A stretch of 28,838 nucleotides of DNA from JAEUMY01 sp031394355 (GTDB lineage: Bacteria; Pseudomonadota; Gammaproteobacteria; Burkholderiales; Usitatibacteraceae): the NCBI GenBank assembly GCA_031394355.1, contig JANNSU010000071.1, positions 1 through 28,838 of the forward strand, given 5' to 3'. The translations under genes were made by a program, and so were the position numbers. Each line of letters begins with the position of its first letter. Positions within the stretch are counted from its first letter, which is position 1. This document shows positions 8,289 through 15,817 of the stretch, one piece after another. Under the pieces are notes generated by a model, which worked only from the letters and a program-made list of their open reading frames with translations, ran no database searches and had not been told where the DNA came from.

Positions 8289-8304
8289 CGCCGCTGCAGC
8301 GGCG
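8289..8304. repeat. 16-bp perfect palindrome between tonB2 and thyA
   Basis: CGCCGCTGCAGCGGCG is self-complementary over all 16 bases. It could fold as a 6-bp stem with a 4-base loop at the end of the tonB2 message, but it has no T-run, so it would not be a canonical terminator. A protein-binding site is the alternative. Confidence 0.5.
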
Positions 8305-8355
8305 TTCAGGCATCGGTGCAATGCATGGCCTCATGAGACAAAGCTGCGCTTTCGC

Positions 8356-8361
8356 TACAAT
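8356..8361 (+). promoter_or_regulatory. -10-like TACAAT close before thyA start
   Basis: TACAAT ends eight bases before the thyA ATG at 8370, and there is no ribosome-binding sequence between them. If it is a real -10 element, transcription would begin at or next to the start codon, giving a leaderless or near-leaderless message. The -35 (GAGACA, 8335-8340) has a short 15-base spacer, so the call is tentative. Confidence 0.35.
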
Positions 8362-8369
8362 GCCACGCC

Positions 8370-9164
8370 ATGCAAACCTATCTCGACCTGATGCGCCATG
8401 TGCTGAACCACGGCACCCAAAAGACCGACCGCACCGGCACCGGCACGCTGTCTGTATTCGGTCATCAAATGCGCTTTGACCTGAGCCAGGGCTTCCCGGT
8501 GGTCACCACCAAGAAGCTGCATCTCAAGTCCATCATTCACGAATTGCTGTGGTTTCTCTCTGGCGAAACCAATGTCCGATACCTCAGGGACAACGGCGTG
8601 TCGATCTGGGATGAGTGGGCGGACGCCGAGGGAAACCTCGGGCCCGTCTATGGCTATCAGTGGCGGTCGTGGCCGACGCCGGATGGTCGCCACGTCGACC
8701 AGATCACCGACGTCATCCGCCAGATCAAATCCTCACCCGACTCCCGCCGCCTCATTGTGTCTGCCTGGAACGTGGCAGATATCCCGCGCATGGCACTGGC
8801 ACCGTGTCATGCATTTTTCCAGTTCTACGTGGCCGACGGCAAGCTGTCGTGCCAGTTGTACCAGCGTAGTGCCGACATCTTCCTTGGTGTGCCCTTCAAC
8901 ATCGCCTCCTATGCCTTGCTCACCAAAATGATTGCGCAGGTGTGTGACCTGGAAGCGGGAGAATTCATCTGGACCGGCGGCGATTGCCATCTGTATCTCA
9001 ATCACCTCGACCAGGCGCGCGAACAATTGTCGCGCTCGCCGAGGACATTGCCGACGATGTGGATGAATCCCGCCGTGAAGGACATCTTTGCATTTCGTTT
9101 CGAGGATTTCCGCCTGGACAGTTACGATCCCTGGCCCGCCATCAAGGCGCCGATCGCGGTCTGA
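8370..9164 (+). CDS. thyA: Thymidylate synthase
   Basis: A 264-residue enzyme, the same length as E. coli ThyA. It methylates dUMP to dTMP using 5,10-methylenetetrahydrofolate as both carbon donor and reductant. The N-terminus (YLDLMRHVLNHGTQKTDRTGTGTLSVFGHQMRF) matches the family closely. The catalytic Cys146 sits in LAPCHAFFQFYV. The folate/dUMP-binding segment QRSADIFLGVPFNIASYALL and the C-terminal IKAPIAV are intact. It is followed 11 bases later by folA, which recycles the dihydrofolate that ThyA produces, the classic pairing. No Shine-Dalgarno sequence precedes the ATG (see the -10-like element). Confidence 0.97.
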   Translation: MQTYLDLMRHVLNHGTQKTDRTGTGTLSVFGHQMRFDLSQGFPVVTTKKLHLKSIIHELLWFLSGETNVRYLRDNGVSIWDEWADAEGNLGPVYGYQWRSWPTPDGRHVDQITDVIRQIKSSPDSRRLIVSAWNVADIPRMALAPCHAFFQFYVADGKLSCQLYQRSADIFLGVPFNIASYALLTKMIAQVCDLEAGEFIWTGGDCHLYLNHLDQAREQLSRSPRTLPTMWMNPAVKDIFAFRFEDFRLDSYDPWPAIKAPIAV

Positions 9165-9175
9165 CCTTGACTGCC

Positions 9176-9655
9176 ATGTCCCTCATCGTTGCGTATGACC
9201 TCAAGCGCGGCATTGGCAAGGACAACGGCATGCCGTGGCATCTGCCCGGCGAGCTCGCCCACTTCAAGCGCACGACGATGGGCAAACCGGTGATCATGGG
9301 ACGCCATACTCACGAGTCCATTGGCCGTTTGCTGCCGGGCAGGCGGAACATCGTGGTCACGTCTCGAGGCGTCCAGACGCCAGGGGCAGAAGCGGCACCG
9401 AGCCTTGAAGCCGCGCTGGCCCTGTGCGCGGGCGCCGCTGAAGTGATGGTGATTGGCGGCGGCCAGTTGTATCGTGCTGCGCTGCCGCGCGCATCGCGAA
9501 TATTCGCAACCGAGATACAGGGAACGTTTGATGCCGACACCCACTTCCCGGTGCTCGACCCGTCGTGGACAGAAGTCAGCCGCACCCGCCAGGCGGCCGA
9601 TGCGAAAAACGCCTGGGCATTCGACGTGGTGTTGTTTGAACGGGCGCAGCACTGA
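9176..9655 (+). CDS. folA: Dihydrofolate reductase
   Basis: A 159-residue enzyme that reduces dihydrofolate to tetrahydrofolate with NADPH. Recognisable parts are IVAYDLKRGIGKDNGMPWHLP, the helix GELAHFKRTTMGKPVIMGRHTHESIG, LLPGRRNIVVTS and the nucleotide-binding IGGGQLYRAAL. The catalytic acid is Glu26 where E. coli has Asp27, a substitution found in other DHFRs. ATG 9176 gives the E. coli length; an in-frame TTG at 9167 is possible, and the ribosome site is weak, which suggests coupling to thyA 11 bases upstream. The codons for RIFA (9496-9507) form one copy of the GCGAATATTCGC palindrome. The gene converges on the EF-G-like gene with a 37-base gap and no visible terminator. Confidence 0.95.
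   Translation: MSLIVAYDLKRGIGKDNGMPWHLPGELAHFKRTTMGKPVIMGRHTHESIGRLLPGRRNIVVTSRGVQTPGAEAAPSLEAALALCAGAAEVMVIGGGQLYRAALPRASRIFATEIQGTFDADTHFPVLDPSWTEVSRTRQAADAKNAWAFDVVLFERAQH
9496..9507. repeat. GCGAATATTCGC palindrome, copy 1 (in folA)
   Basis: Exact 12-bp palindrome, read in folA as the residues RIFA (codons CGA ATA TTC GCA). Confidence 0.9.
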
Positions 9656-9692
9656 CGCCTGAGTAACTGCCCGACGCTTTCCGCGAATACTC

Positions 9693-11741
9693 CTAGTCCT
9701 CGTCGTGGGACAGCTTGAACTTCGCAGCCAGCTGCGCCTGAGTGGCTGCTGACACCGGTGCGTAGTGGCTGAACTCGATCGAATAGCTCCCCTGCCCGCC
9801 GGTGATGGCGCGAAGGCGCGTGGAAAAGTCTGCCAGCTCTGATAGCGGCACCTGCCCATTCACCTGTGCGCCATCCACGCCCACCGAGTCGGTCCCGGTG
9901 ACATGCCCGCGCTTGCCCGCAAGGTCGCTGGTCAGGTCGCCGACGAATCGCTGCGGCGCGGTCAGCGTGATGTTCACGATCGGCTCAAGCAGGATGGTGG
10001 ACGCCTTCAGGATCGCGTCGATAACGGCCTTTCGACCCGCCGACACGAATGCGATTTCCTTCGAGTCCACGGCGTGGTGCTTGCCGTCATACACGATGAC
10101 TCGCATATCGGTGACGGGATAGCCGGCGATCACTCCGTGTTGCAGGGCCTGCTGTACGCCCTTCTCCACTGCCGGAATGAATGCGGTCGGAATGACACCA
10201 CCCTTCACCTGGCTCAGGAACTCGATGCCCGATCCGCGCGGAAGCGGCTCCACTTTGAGAAACACCTCACCGAACTGTCCGGCACCGCCGGTCTGCTTCT
10301 TGTGTCGACAATGCCCTTCTGCGAAACGTGTCACGGTTTCACGGTAGGGAATCTTCGGTGGTTGCGTGGTCACCTCTAGCTTGTACTGCTGCGACATCTT
10401 CTCCAGCTTCGTGCGCATGTGAAGTTCGCCGAGACCGCGAATGACCGTTTCATTGGTGGTGGCATGGCGTTCCATTACAAAGCAGGGATCCTCCAGCTCC
10501 AGCTTGTGCAGCACGTCAAAAAGGCGCTGCTCGTCGCCCTTCTTCTTCGTCTCGACCGCAATGGCATGCATCGGCAATGGGAACTCCAACGGCTTCAAGT
10601 GAATGTGATCCTCATCATGCGAGTCATGCAGGACGCTGTCGAAGGTAATCTCCTCCACCTTGGCGACTGCACCGAGATCGCCCGGTACCAAGGCGTCGGT
10701 CTCCACATACTCCTTGCCCTGCAGCACATACACATGGTTCGCCTTGAACGCCCGCCGGCCTTCACCGACAAACAGTTGCGTGTCGCGCGTGATGGTTCCC
10801 TGATGCACGCGGAAGATGCTCACTTTGCCGACATAGGGATCCATCACCACCTTGAACACATGCGCCAGCACGTGGCGCGAGGGGTCCGGCTCCGCATGGA
10901 ACTCCTCCGCGTCCGGTCCTTCTCCTTTGAGAAAAGGGGGCGGATTGCCCTCCGTCGCGTTCGGCGCGAGGCCGGCGAGAATGTCCAGAAATTCCGACAG
11001 CCCGGCCCCGGTCTTGGCTGAGGCGAAACAGACGGGAATGAGATGTCCCTCGCGCAACGCCTTCTCGAATGGCGCGTGAAGCTGCTGCGGTGTCAAAGCC
11101 TGTCCCTGCTCAAGGTAGAGCGCCATCAATTCCTCATCGACCTCGACCACCTGATCAATGATGCGCGAATGGGCATCGGCGACGGACGAAAAGTCGGATT
11201 CGCCGTCCGGATTGAAGAAGCAATCCACCACGCGGGTACCACGCCCCGCCGGCAGATTCATCGGCAGGCACTCCTTGCCGAATACGTCCTGGATGCGTTT
11301 GATGAGGGCCTGCAGATCAACATTGTCGCCGTCAATCTTGTTGATGAGAATCATGCGACAGAGGTTGCGCTTTGCCGCCCATTGCATCATTCGCTGGGTG
11401 TTGAGCTCGATACCGTTCTGGGCATTGATGACGACAACCGCCGTGTCGACTGCAGCCAGCGCGCTGATGGACTGGCCCGCAAAATCCGGAGCCCCTGGCG
11501 TATCGATGAGATGCACATGAATGCCCTGCCAGGGAAAGTTCACCAGCGAGGATTGCAGGGAGTGTCCGTGGGACTTTTCCAGCGGATCGTGATCGCTGAC
11601 GGTACTGCCGCGCTCAATGCTGCCTGGTGTGGCGATGGCACCACTCTTCGCTAGCAGGGCCTCGGTCAGCGTGGTCTTGCCGACGCCGCCATGCCCGACA
11701 AGGGCCAGCGTATGGATGGACTCAGTCGCGTACTTGGGCAC
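9693..11741 (-). CDS. Elongation factor G-like GTPase (atypical paralogue)
   Basis: A 682-residue translational GTPase. It starts with GTG at 11741 after a GAGGAG site. The G domain shows G1 GHGGVGKT (16-23), G3 DTPG (80-83), G4 NKID (134-137) and G5 SAKTG. EF-G domains II-V follow (HVFKVVMDPYVGKVSIFRVHQG; RGLGELHMRTKLEKM; the domain IV segment KKQTGGAGQFGEVFLKVEP; and the C-terminal ferredoxin-like part with TGTDSVGVDGAQVNGQVPLSEL). Two departures from canonical EF-G are visible. The switch I motif RGITI is replaced by SHGHSLQSS. The His that follows DTPG in ribosome-activated GTPases is replaced by Ala (DTPGAPDF). This matches the EF-G-like side family, whose role is not settled, rather than the housekeeping fusA of the str operon. 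No ribosomal genes are adjacent. Confidence 0.88.
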   Translation of the reverse strand: MPKYATESIHTLALVGHGGVGKTTLTEALLAKSGAIATPGSIERGSTVSDHDPLEKSHGHSLQSSLVNFPWQGIHVHLIDTPGAPDFAGQSISALAAVDTAVVVINAQNGIELNTQRMMQWAAKRNLCRMILINKIDGDNVDLQALIKRIQDVFGKECLPMNLPAGRGTRVVDCFFNPDGESDFSSVADAHSRIIDQVVEVDEELMALYLEQGQALTPQQLHAPFEKALREGHLIPVCFASAKTGAGLSEFLDILAGLAPNATEGNPPPFLKGEGPDAEEFHAEPDPSRHVLAHVFKVVMDPYVGKVSIFRVHQGTITRDTQLFVGEGRRAFKANHVYVLQGKEYVETDALVPGDLGAVAKVEEITFDSVLHDSHDEDHIHLKPLEFPLPMHAIAVETKKKGDEQRLFDVLHKLELEDPCFVMERHATTNETVIRGLGELHMRTKLEKMSQQYKLEVTTQPPKIPYRETVTRFAEGHCRHKKQTGGAGQFGEVFLKVEPLPRGSGIEFLSQVKGGVIPTAFIPAVEKGVQQALQHGVIAGYPVTDMRVIVYDGKHHAVDSKEIAFVSAGRKAVIDAILKASTILLEPIVNITLTAPQRFVGDLTSDLAGKRGHVTGTDSVGVDGAQVNGQVPLSELADFSTRLRAITGGQGSYSIEFSHYAPVSAATQAQLAAKFKLSHDED

Positions 11742-11854
11742 GGCGCACTCCTCATTCGCCGCGAACCCATGCGGCAGTGGTTGTCGATGACGGCCGGAAG
11801 CTGTTGGAACTTGTGTGTTGCAGGGATCGCGGGAAGCGGGGGCACCCAGGGGTT

Positions 11855-11902
11855 GTTGTCACCCTTTCAAGTTGTCGCCCTTGCAAGCTGTCGCCCTTGG
11901 AC
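11855..11902. repeat. Three-unit 16-bp tandem repeat
   Basis: The units are GTTGTCACCCTTTCAA (11855-11870), GTTGTCGCCCTTGCAA (11871-11886) and a third starting GCTGTCGCCCTTG (11887-11902) whose last three bases differ. It lies in the non-coding DNA upstream of the EF-G-like gene. Confidence 0.75.
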
Positions 11903-12002
11903 ACAGCTTAAACCCGTCGCGGAAATCGCTCAAGCGGCAGCGTTCGATAGGGATGCGAGGCGGGAGGCGGAAGAAGTGTCGGACAGCTCTGCAGGCTTCA
12001 GT

Positions 12003-12014
12003 GCGAATATTCGC
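12003..12014. repeat. GCGAATATTCGC palindrome, copy 2 (intergenic)
   Basis: Exact 12-bp palindrome with flanking T and A, making a 14-bp perfect palindrome. It is the one copy outside a gene, 49 bases past the phaM stop codon. Confidence 0.9.
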
Positions 12015-12062
12015 AACCCTCCGAAAAGCGTGGCGATTGCTGGCTCCGCCGGCTACTGCGGG

Positions 12063-12485
12063 CTATTTGCTGCGACTCGACGCGCGCGCCTTGGGCTTGG
12101 TGGGTTGCGACGGCTCGGGCTTCATTGCCTCGCGTGCGGCCGCCTGAAACTGCTCGCCCGCCTGATTCATCAATTGCCAGGCCCACATTGCTGGATTGGC
12201 AGCCGGGTCGGCAGCGGCCTCTGCCTTGGCAGGTTCTTTCGCAGGCGACATCAACACCTTCTGATACTCCAACGTCTGGATGGACAGTTGCAGCATGCCG
12301 AGGTTGGCCTTGAGCCAGTGCTCGACACTGCGCAAATCGGCAATCTTCTTGTCGATCTCCTTCACGTCCAGCGGCGGAAAAAACAGGCTTTGAAAGGAGT
12401 GGCCGCCCGGGTTGGCCATCTTCTGCATGAGCTCGAAATAGTCCTGCGGTGACACCGGCTTATGCGTGCTGGGATTCTGGCTCAT
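12063..12485 (-). CDS. phaM: PhaM-family PHB granule regulatory protein
   Basis: A 140-residue cytoplasmic protein. The N-terminal part carries the PhaM pattern: a helix with YFELMQKM, then FPPLDVKEIDKKIADLRSVEHWLKANLGMLQLSIQTLEYQKVLM. In the family this binds and activates the PHB synthase. The C-terminal tail (about 115-140) is rich in Lys, Arg, Pro and Ala (KPKARASSRSK), matching the DNA-binding tail with which PhaM tethers PHB granules to the nucleoid. It is shorter than the Ralstonia protein (about 260 residues), lacking much of the middle. Its ATG overlaps the phaZ stop as ATGA, so it is translationally coupled to the depolymerase. A generic phasin-like protein is the alternative. Confidence 0.78.
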   Translation of the reverse strand: MSQNPSTHKPVSPQDYFELMQKMANPGGHSFQSLFFPPLDVKEIDKKIADLRSVEHWLKANLGMLQLSIQTLEYQKVLMSPAKEPAKAEAAADPAANPAMWAWQLMNQAGEQFQAAAREAMKPEPSQPTKPKARASSRSK

Positions 12486-13714
12486 GAGCGATTGTCCGCA
12501 ATGAATTGGCGAATCCTCGGATACACCATCTCGCGGTACTTGCGCCCGCTGAAGATGCCGTAGTGGCCCACTCCCTTGGCGAGAAAGTGCTGCTTCCTCG
12601 ATGCCGGCAATCCGGTGCAGAGGCCCTGCGCCGCCTCAGTCTGGCCGTGCCCGGAAATGTCGTCCAGCTCGCCTTCAATGGTGAACAGAGCGGTCTTGCG
12701 AATATTCGCAGGCTCCACCAACTGGCCCGCAACCTCCAGTGTGCCCTCTGCCAGTGAATGATCATGGAACACGCGCTTTACCGTATCCAGGTAATACTCG
12801 GCGGGCAGATCCATGACGGCGTTGTATTCGTCGTAGAACCGTTTGTGCGACTCCGCGCTTTCACCGTCGCCCTTGATGAGATCCTCGTAGAAGTCCTGGT
12901 GCGAGTCGAAGTGGCGATCCGGATTCATGGCAACGAAACCCATCCATTGCAGGAAACCCGGATACACCTTGCGCATCGCGCCTTCGTATTTGTTGGGCAC
13001 CCGCTGAATGAGATGGCTCTCAAACCAGGCGATAGTGTGTTGCTTGGCAAACGTGTTCACCTGGGTCGGGCTGCGGCGCGTGTCGATCGGCCCGCCCATC
13101 ATGGTCATGGTCTTGGGCTGGACTTTCTCGTTGTCCGTTGCAGTGAGCGCCACGGCCGCCAGCACAGGCACCGTCGGTTGGCACACCGACACCACATGCA
13201 CTGCCGGTCCCAATGTGCGAATGAATTCCCGGACATAGGCGACATAGTCATCAAACCGGAATGGTCCTTTGATGACGGGCACCTCGCGGGCATCTTTCCA
13301 GTCGGTGATGTAAACATCATGGTCCGACAACATGGTCCGAACCGTATCGCGCAGCAGCGTGGCAAAGTGGCCGGAGAGTGGTGCCACCACCAGCACTACC
13401 GGCTGGGAACCGGGTTTCACCGCCGCGCTGTCTTTGGCGAAATGCGTCAGCCGGCAAAATGGTTTGTCCAACACCACTGACTCACTCACCGCCACCGCTT
13501 TTCCTGCAACCTGAACGCTGTCGATTCCGAATTCAGGCTCGCCATAGCGTTGGGTGAGCCGCAACATCAACTCGTAGCCTGCCATGTACTTCCGTGACTG
13601 CGGCAGGTATGACAGCGGACTCAATGGATGGCTGTACGCATCGCTGGCCAACTCAGCCCAGATCCGCCAAGGCTCCAAAACAGCTCGTTGCATTTCATGT
13701 ACTTGATAAAGCAT
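12482..13714 (-). CDS. phaZ: Intracellular poly(3-hydroxybutyrate) depolymerase
   Basis: A 410-residue alpha/beta-hydrolase that breaks down native PHB granules inside the cell. The start is ATG 13714 with CGGAG just upstream. Family signatures are LVVAPLSGHFATLLRDTVRTML..HDVYITDWKDAREVP, the nucleophile motif VSVCQP with Cys178 (cysteine instead of serine, typical of the intracellular PhaZ group), GGPIDTRRSPT, the acid region IEGELDDISGHGQT and the catalytic-histidine segment GVGHYGIFSGRKYR near the C-terminus. There is no signal peptide, in keeping with an intracellular enzyme. It is the first gene of the pair phaZ-phaM. It carries copy 3 of the GCGAATATTCGC palindrome as codons for ANIR. 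Confidence 0.95.
   Translation of the reverse strand: MLYQVHEMQRAVLEPWRIWAELASDAYSHPLSPLSYLPQSRKYMAGYELMLRLTQRYGEPEFGIDSVQVAGKAVAVSESVVLDKPFCRLTHFAKDSAAVKPGSQPVVLVVAPLSGHFATLLRDTVRTMLSDHDVYITDWKDAREVPVIKGPFRFDDYVAYVREFIRTLGPAVHVVSVCQPTVPVLAAVALTATDNEKVQPKTMTMMGGPIDTRRSPTQVNTFAKQHTIAWFESHLIQRVPNKYEGAMRKVYPGFLQWMGFVAMNPDRHFDSHQDFYEDLIKGDGESAESHKRFYDEYNAVMDLPAEYYLDTVKRVFHDHSLAEGTLEVAGQLVEPANIRKTALFTIEGELDDISGHGQTEAAQGLCTGLPASRKQHFLAKGVGHYGIFSGRKYREMVYPRIRQFIADNRS
12698..12709. repeat. GCGAATATTCGC palindrome, copy 3 (in phaZ)
   Basis: Exact 12-bp palindrome with T/A flanks, read on the minus strand as ANIR (GCG AAT ATT CGC), a different reading frame from copy 1. Confidence 0.9.
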
Positions 13715-13909
13715 GCATTTCTCCGATGAACCTGTTCAGTTTACCTCATGCGGCAGCGCAACAATACTGCCCAGGCCCGGCCCCAAATCTACGGGCTCCA
13801 AGAATCGTGTTCTCATTGCGAATTATTCATCTGTCGTTCACAGCTGTCCGACCATCAGTACAACACTTGCACAACGTATTCTCTTCACATTGCACGCAAC
13901 CCGACACCC

Positions 13910-14857
13910 ATGACCTATCCCGCTATCGAGCCCTATCGCACTCAACGCCTTGCGGTGGATGCCGTGCACAGCCTGTATGTTGAAGAATCCGGCAACCCGG
14001 CCGGCATTCCCGTCGTGTTTCTTCACGGCGGGCCGGGTTCGGGCGCGAGCCCAGCCCACCGCCAGTTCTTCGATCCTTCCGCATACCGCATTGTCATTTT
14101 TGATCAGCGCGGGGCCGGCCGATCCACGCCGCACGGCTGCATTGACCACAACACGACCGACCATCTCATCAACGATCTGGAACAGCTCCGGCAGACCCTG
14201 GGGATCGATCAGTGGCTGGTGTTCGGCGGCTCCTGGGGTAGCACGCTGGCGCTCGCCTACGCCATCCGACATCCGGAACGCTGCCTCGGCCTCGTGTTGC
14301 GCGGCATTTTTCTGGGTCGACCTGCCGAGCTTGAGTGGTTCATGAGAGGAATGGGTCAAGTTTTCCCCGAGTATTGGGCAGCCTGGGTGAACTTCCTTCC
14401 CGAGTCAGAACGCGGCAACGTCTGCGGCGCCTACTACACATTGCTGAAGGATCCGGATCCAGCCATTCACCGCCCGGCTGCACGCGCCTGGAGCGCCTAC
14501 GAAGGGGCCTGCTCCACCCTGCGTCCCAATGCCGATGTCGTTGCCAATTTCGCGTCAGACCGCGTTGCACTCGGGCTGGCGCGGATCGAGGCTCATTACT
14601 TCTTCCATGACTTCTTCATGCCGCCGGGCCATCTGCTGGATGGCATTGCGAATATTCGCCATCTACCGTGCACGATCGTGCAGGGCCGCTACGACATGGT
14701 ATGTCCCTTCGTGTCCGCGTTTGACTTGAAGCAGGCGTGGCCAGAGGCCCACCTTGTGGTCATCGACGATGCTGGCCATTCGGCTTTCGAGCCCGGCACG
14801 CGGGCAGCACTGGTTGCCGCCACGGATCAGATGAAGATCCGACTTACAGCCTTGTAG
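13910..14857 (+). CDS. pip: Proline iminopeptidase (S33 alpha/beta-hydrolase)
   Basis: A 315-residue cytoplasmic aminopeptidase that releases N-terminal proline from peptides. Motifs in order are the oxyanion-hole segment FLHGGPGSG (38-45), FDQRGAGRSTPHG, the nucleophile elbow GGSWGSTLAL with Ser108, the acid in QGRYDMVCP and the His in DDAGHSAFEPG. All are typical of prolyl aminopeptidase rather than a general esterase. ATG 13910 is chosen because homology begins there (PAIEPYRTQRLAV); the frame is open to 13748, and no good ribosome site precedes the ATG, which leaves some doubt about the exact start. It is divergent from phaZ. It holds palindrome copy 4 as ANIR. Confidence 0.92.
   Translation: MTYPAIEPYRTQRLAVDAVHSLYVEESGNPAGIPVVFLHGGPGSGASPAHRQFFDPSAYRIVIFDQRGAGRSTPHGCIDHNTTDHLINDLEQLRQTLGIDQWLVFGGSWGSTLALAYAIRHPERCLGLVLRGIFLGRPAELEWFMRGMGQVFPEYWAAWVNFLPESERGNVCGAYYTLLKDPDPAIHRPAARAWSAYEGACSTLRPNADVVANFASDRVALGLARIEAHYFFHDFFMPPGHLLDGIANIRHLPCTIVQGRYDMVCPFVSAFDLKQAWPEAHLVVIDDAGHSAFEPGTRAALVAATDQMKIRLTAL
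14648..14659. repeat. GCGAATATTCGC palindrome, copy 4 (in pip)
   Basis: Exact 12-bp palindrome, read on the plus strand as ANIR. Confidence 0.9.
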
Positions 14858-14883
14858 CCAGCTTTCGCAGCGGGTCAGGCTGG

Positions 14884-15759
14884 TCAGGAACTGGCGATGA
14901 GTGCCGTCACATCGCTCGCGTATCCGCGGAGCTTGCGTTGCAGGTGGACACGTTGTCCCGGTGAGGCCTTGGCCAGCACGCTCGCAAACAGCGCAGAACT
15001 TCTCTGACGCCACGCCGAGTTGGTCGCCTGATACGCAGGATCGCGGCCTACCTCTGGCGTGAACAGTATGGTGCGCAGGCGGGCAACAAACTGAGGCTTC
15101 GGTGGCGGATTGCGCAACAGCGCCAGAAATTCGCGCTGGAGACGTCTGCGGTCAGCGAGCCGTTGCTCATCCGTGCTGGGGATGTTCGCGAGACCAGTAC
15201 GCACCAGCCCCTTTTGCTCGGCATCAAGGCCGCCAAACCAGTTTTCAAGATTCTTGACATACCTGTCAACGCGGTCCTTTTCGCGTCGCGCAGCCGGCTG
15301 CCGCATGCGCTCGGACTCGAACTTCTCGTTGTCGCGCTGGAGCTTGTCCTCGATGGCCTTCACCTGATCCGGCGAAAGCGTAAGCAAAAGTTCCACCATG
15401 TCCGGCAACGCCTGCTCACCCACGCGGTTCGCGAACCGGCGGCCGTCCTCATAGAGCTGCTGGATATCCTCTGGCGCCACGGGCCGTTCCACCTTGCGCG
15501 CAGCGTCTTCCAGTACCCGCGAATATTCGGGCAGCTCGCTCCGGCGATGCCAGACATGCAGCCGCGAGATGCTTTCCCTGAATCGCACTTGCTGCACATC
15601 ATCCAGGCTCACATAGTCGTCGATGTACCAGGACGCCAGCGGCACGGCGTTGTTGTAGGCCAGGCCGGCAACACTGCAAGCGGCGGCCAGCAGCAACACT
15701 GCCCCCATCGCGAATATTCGCATCACCAACCGGCTGCGTTCATTACGGCATGTCAGCAT
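14884..15759 (-). CDS. DUF6279-type lipoprotein
   Basis: A 291-residue predicted lipoprotein. ATG 15759 has a good GGGAGG site; a second ATG at 15723 has none. After a basic N-terminus comes a hydrophobic stretch ending in the lipobox LAAAC, so the mature protein begins with a lipidated cysteine at about residue 28. The mature part is almost all helical and highly charged: SWYIDDYVSLDDVQQVRFRESISRLHVWHRRSELPEYSRVL, then LLLTLSPDQVKAIEDKLQRDNEKF and YVKNLENWFGGLDAEQKGLV. This pattern is known from proteobacterial lipoproteins of the DUF6279 family, whose function is unknown. It converges on pip and is followed upstream by the SDR gene on the same strand. It carries both an exact palindrome and a one-base variant. 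Confidence 0.78.
   Translation of the reverse strand: MLTCRNERSRLVMRIFAMGAVLLLAAACSVAGLAYNNAVPLASWYIDDYVSLDDVQQVRFRESISRLHVWHRRSELPEYSRVLEDAARKVERPVAPEDIQQLYEDGRRFANRVGEQALPDMVELLLTLSPDQVKAIEDKLQRDNEKFESERMRQPAARREKDRVDRYVKNLENWFGGLDAEQKGLVRTGLANIPSTDEQRLADRRRLQREFLALLRNPPPKPQFVARLRTILFTPEVGRDPAYQATNSAWRQRSSALFASVLAKASPGQRVHLQRKLRGYASDVTALIASS
15519..15530. repeat. Near copy of the palindrome (11 of 12)
   Basis: GCGAATATTCGG differs from the repeat only in the last base; the inner 10 bp CGAATATTCG are intact. It is read on the minus strand as EYSR, a third reading frame. Confidence 0.7.
15710..15721. repeat. GCGAATATTCGC palindrome, copy 5 (in lipoprotein gene)
   Basis: Exact 12-bp palindrome, read on the minus strand as RIFA in the signal peptide. 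Confidence 0.9.
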
Positions 15760-15817
15760 GTCGCAATCCTCCCATCCCTCGAATTTTCAATCGAGCCATC
15801 ATGCCGTGGCCCAGTGC

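Larger units (their letters stand above)
11742..12062. other. Intergenic region with tandem repeat and one palindrome copy
   Basis: About 320 bases lie between the EF-G-like gene start and the phaM stop (both minus strand). It contains the three-unit 16-bp tandem repeat (11855-11902) and an exact GCGAATATTCGC palindrome (12003-12014). Plus-strand frames crossing it have no ribosome site and look like shadows. It should contain the promoter of the EF-G-like gene and the end of the phaZ-phaM message, but no clear terminator was found. Confidence 0.5.

Noticed and set aside
9679..9692. CCGCGAATACTCC next to the folA/EF-G-like junction
   Set aside because: Only the left half of the palindrome matches; it is not symmetrical and may be chance.
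11691..12452. 253-codon plus-strand open frame over the EF-G-like start, gap and phaM
   Set aside because: It overlaps two supported genes in antisense, crosses a tandem repeat and shows low-complexity composition with no homology pattern.
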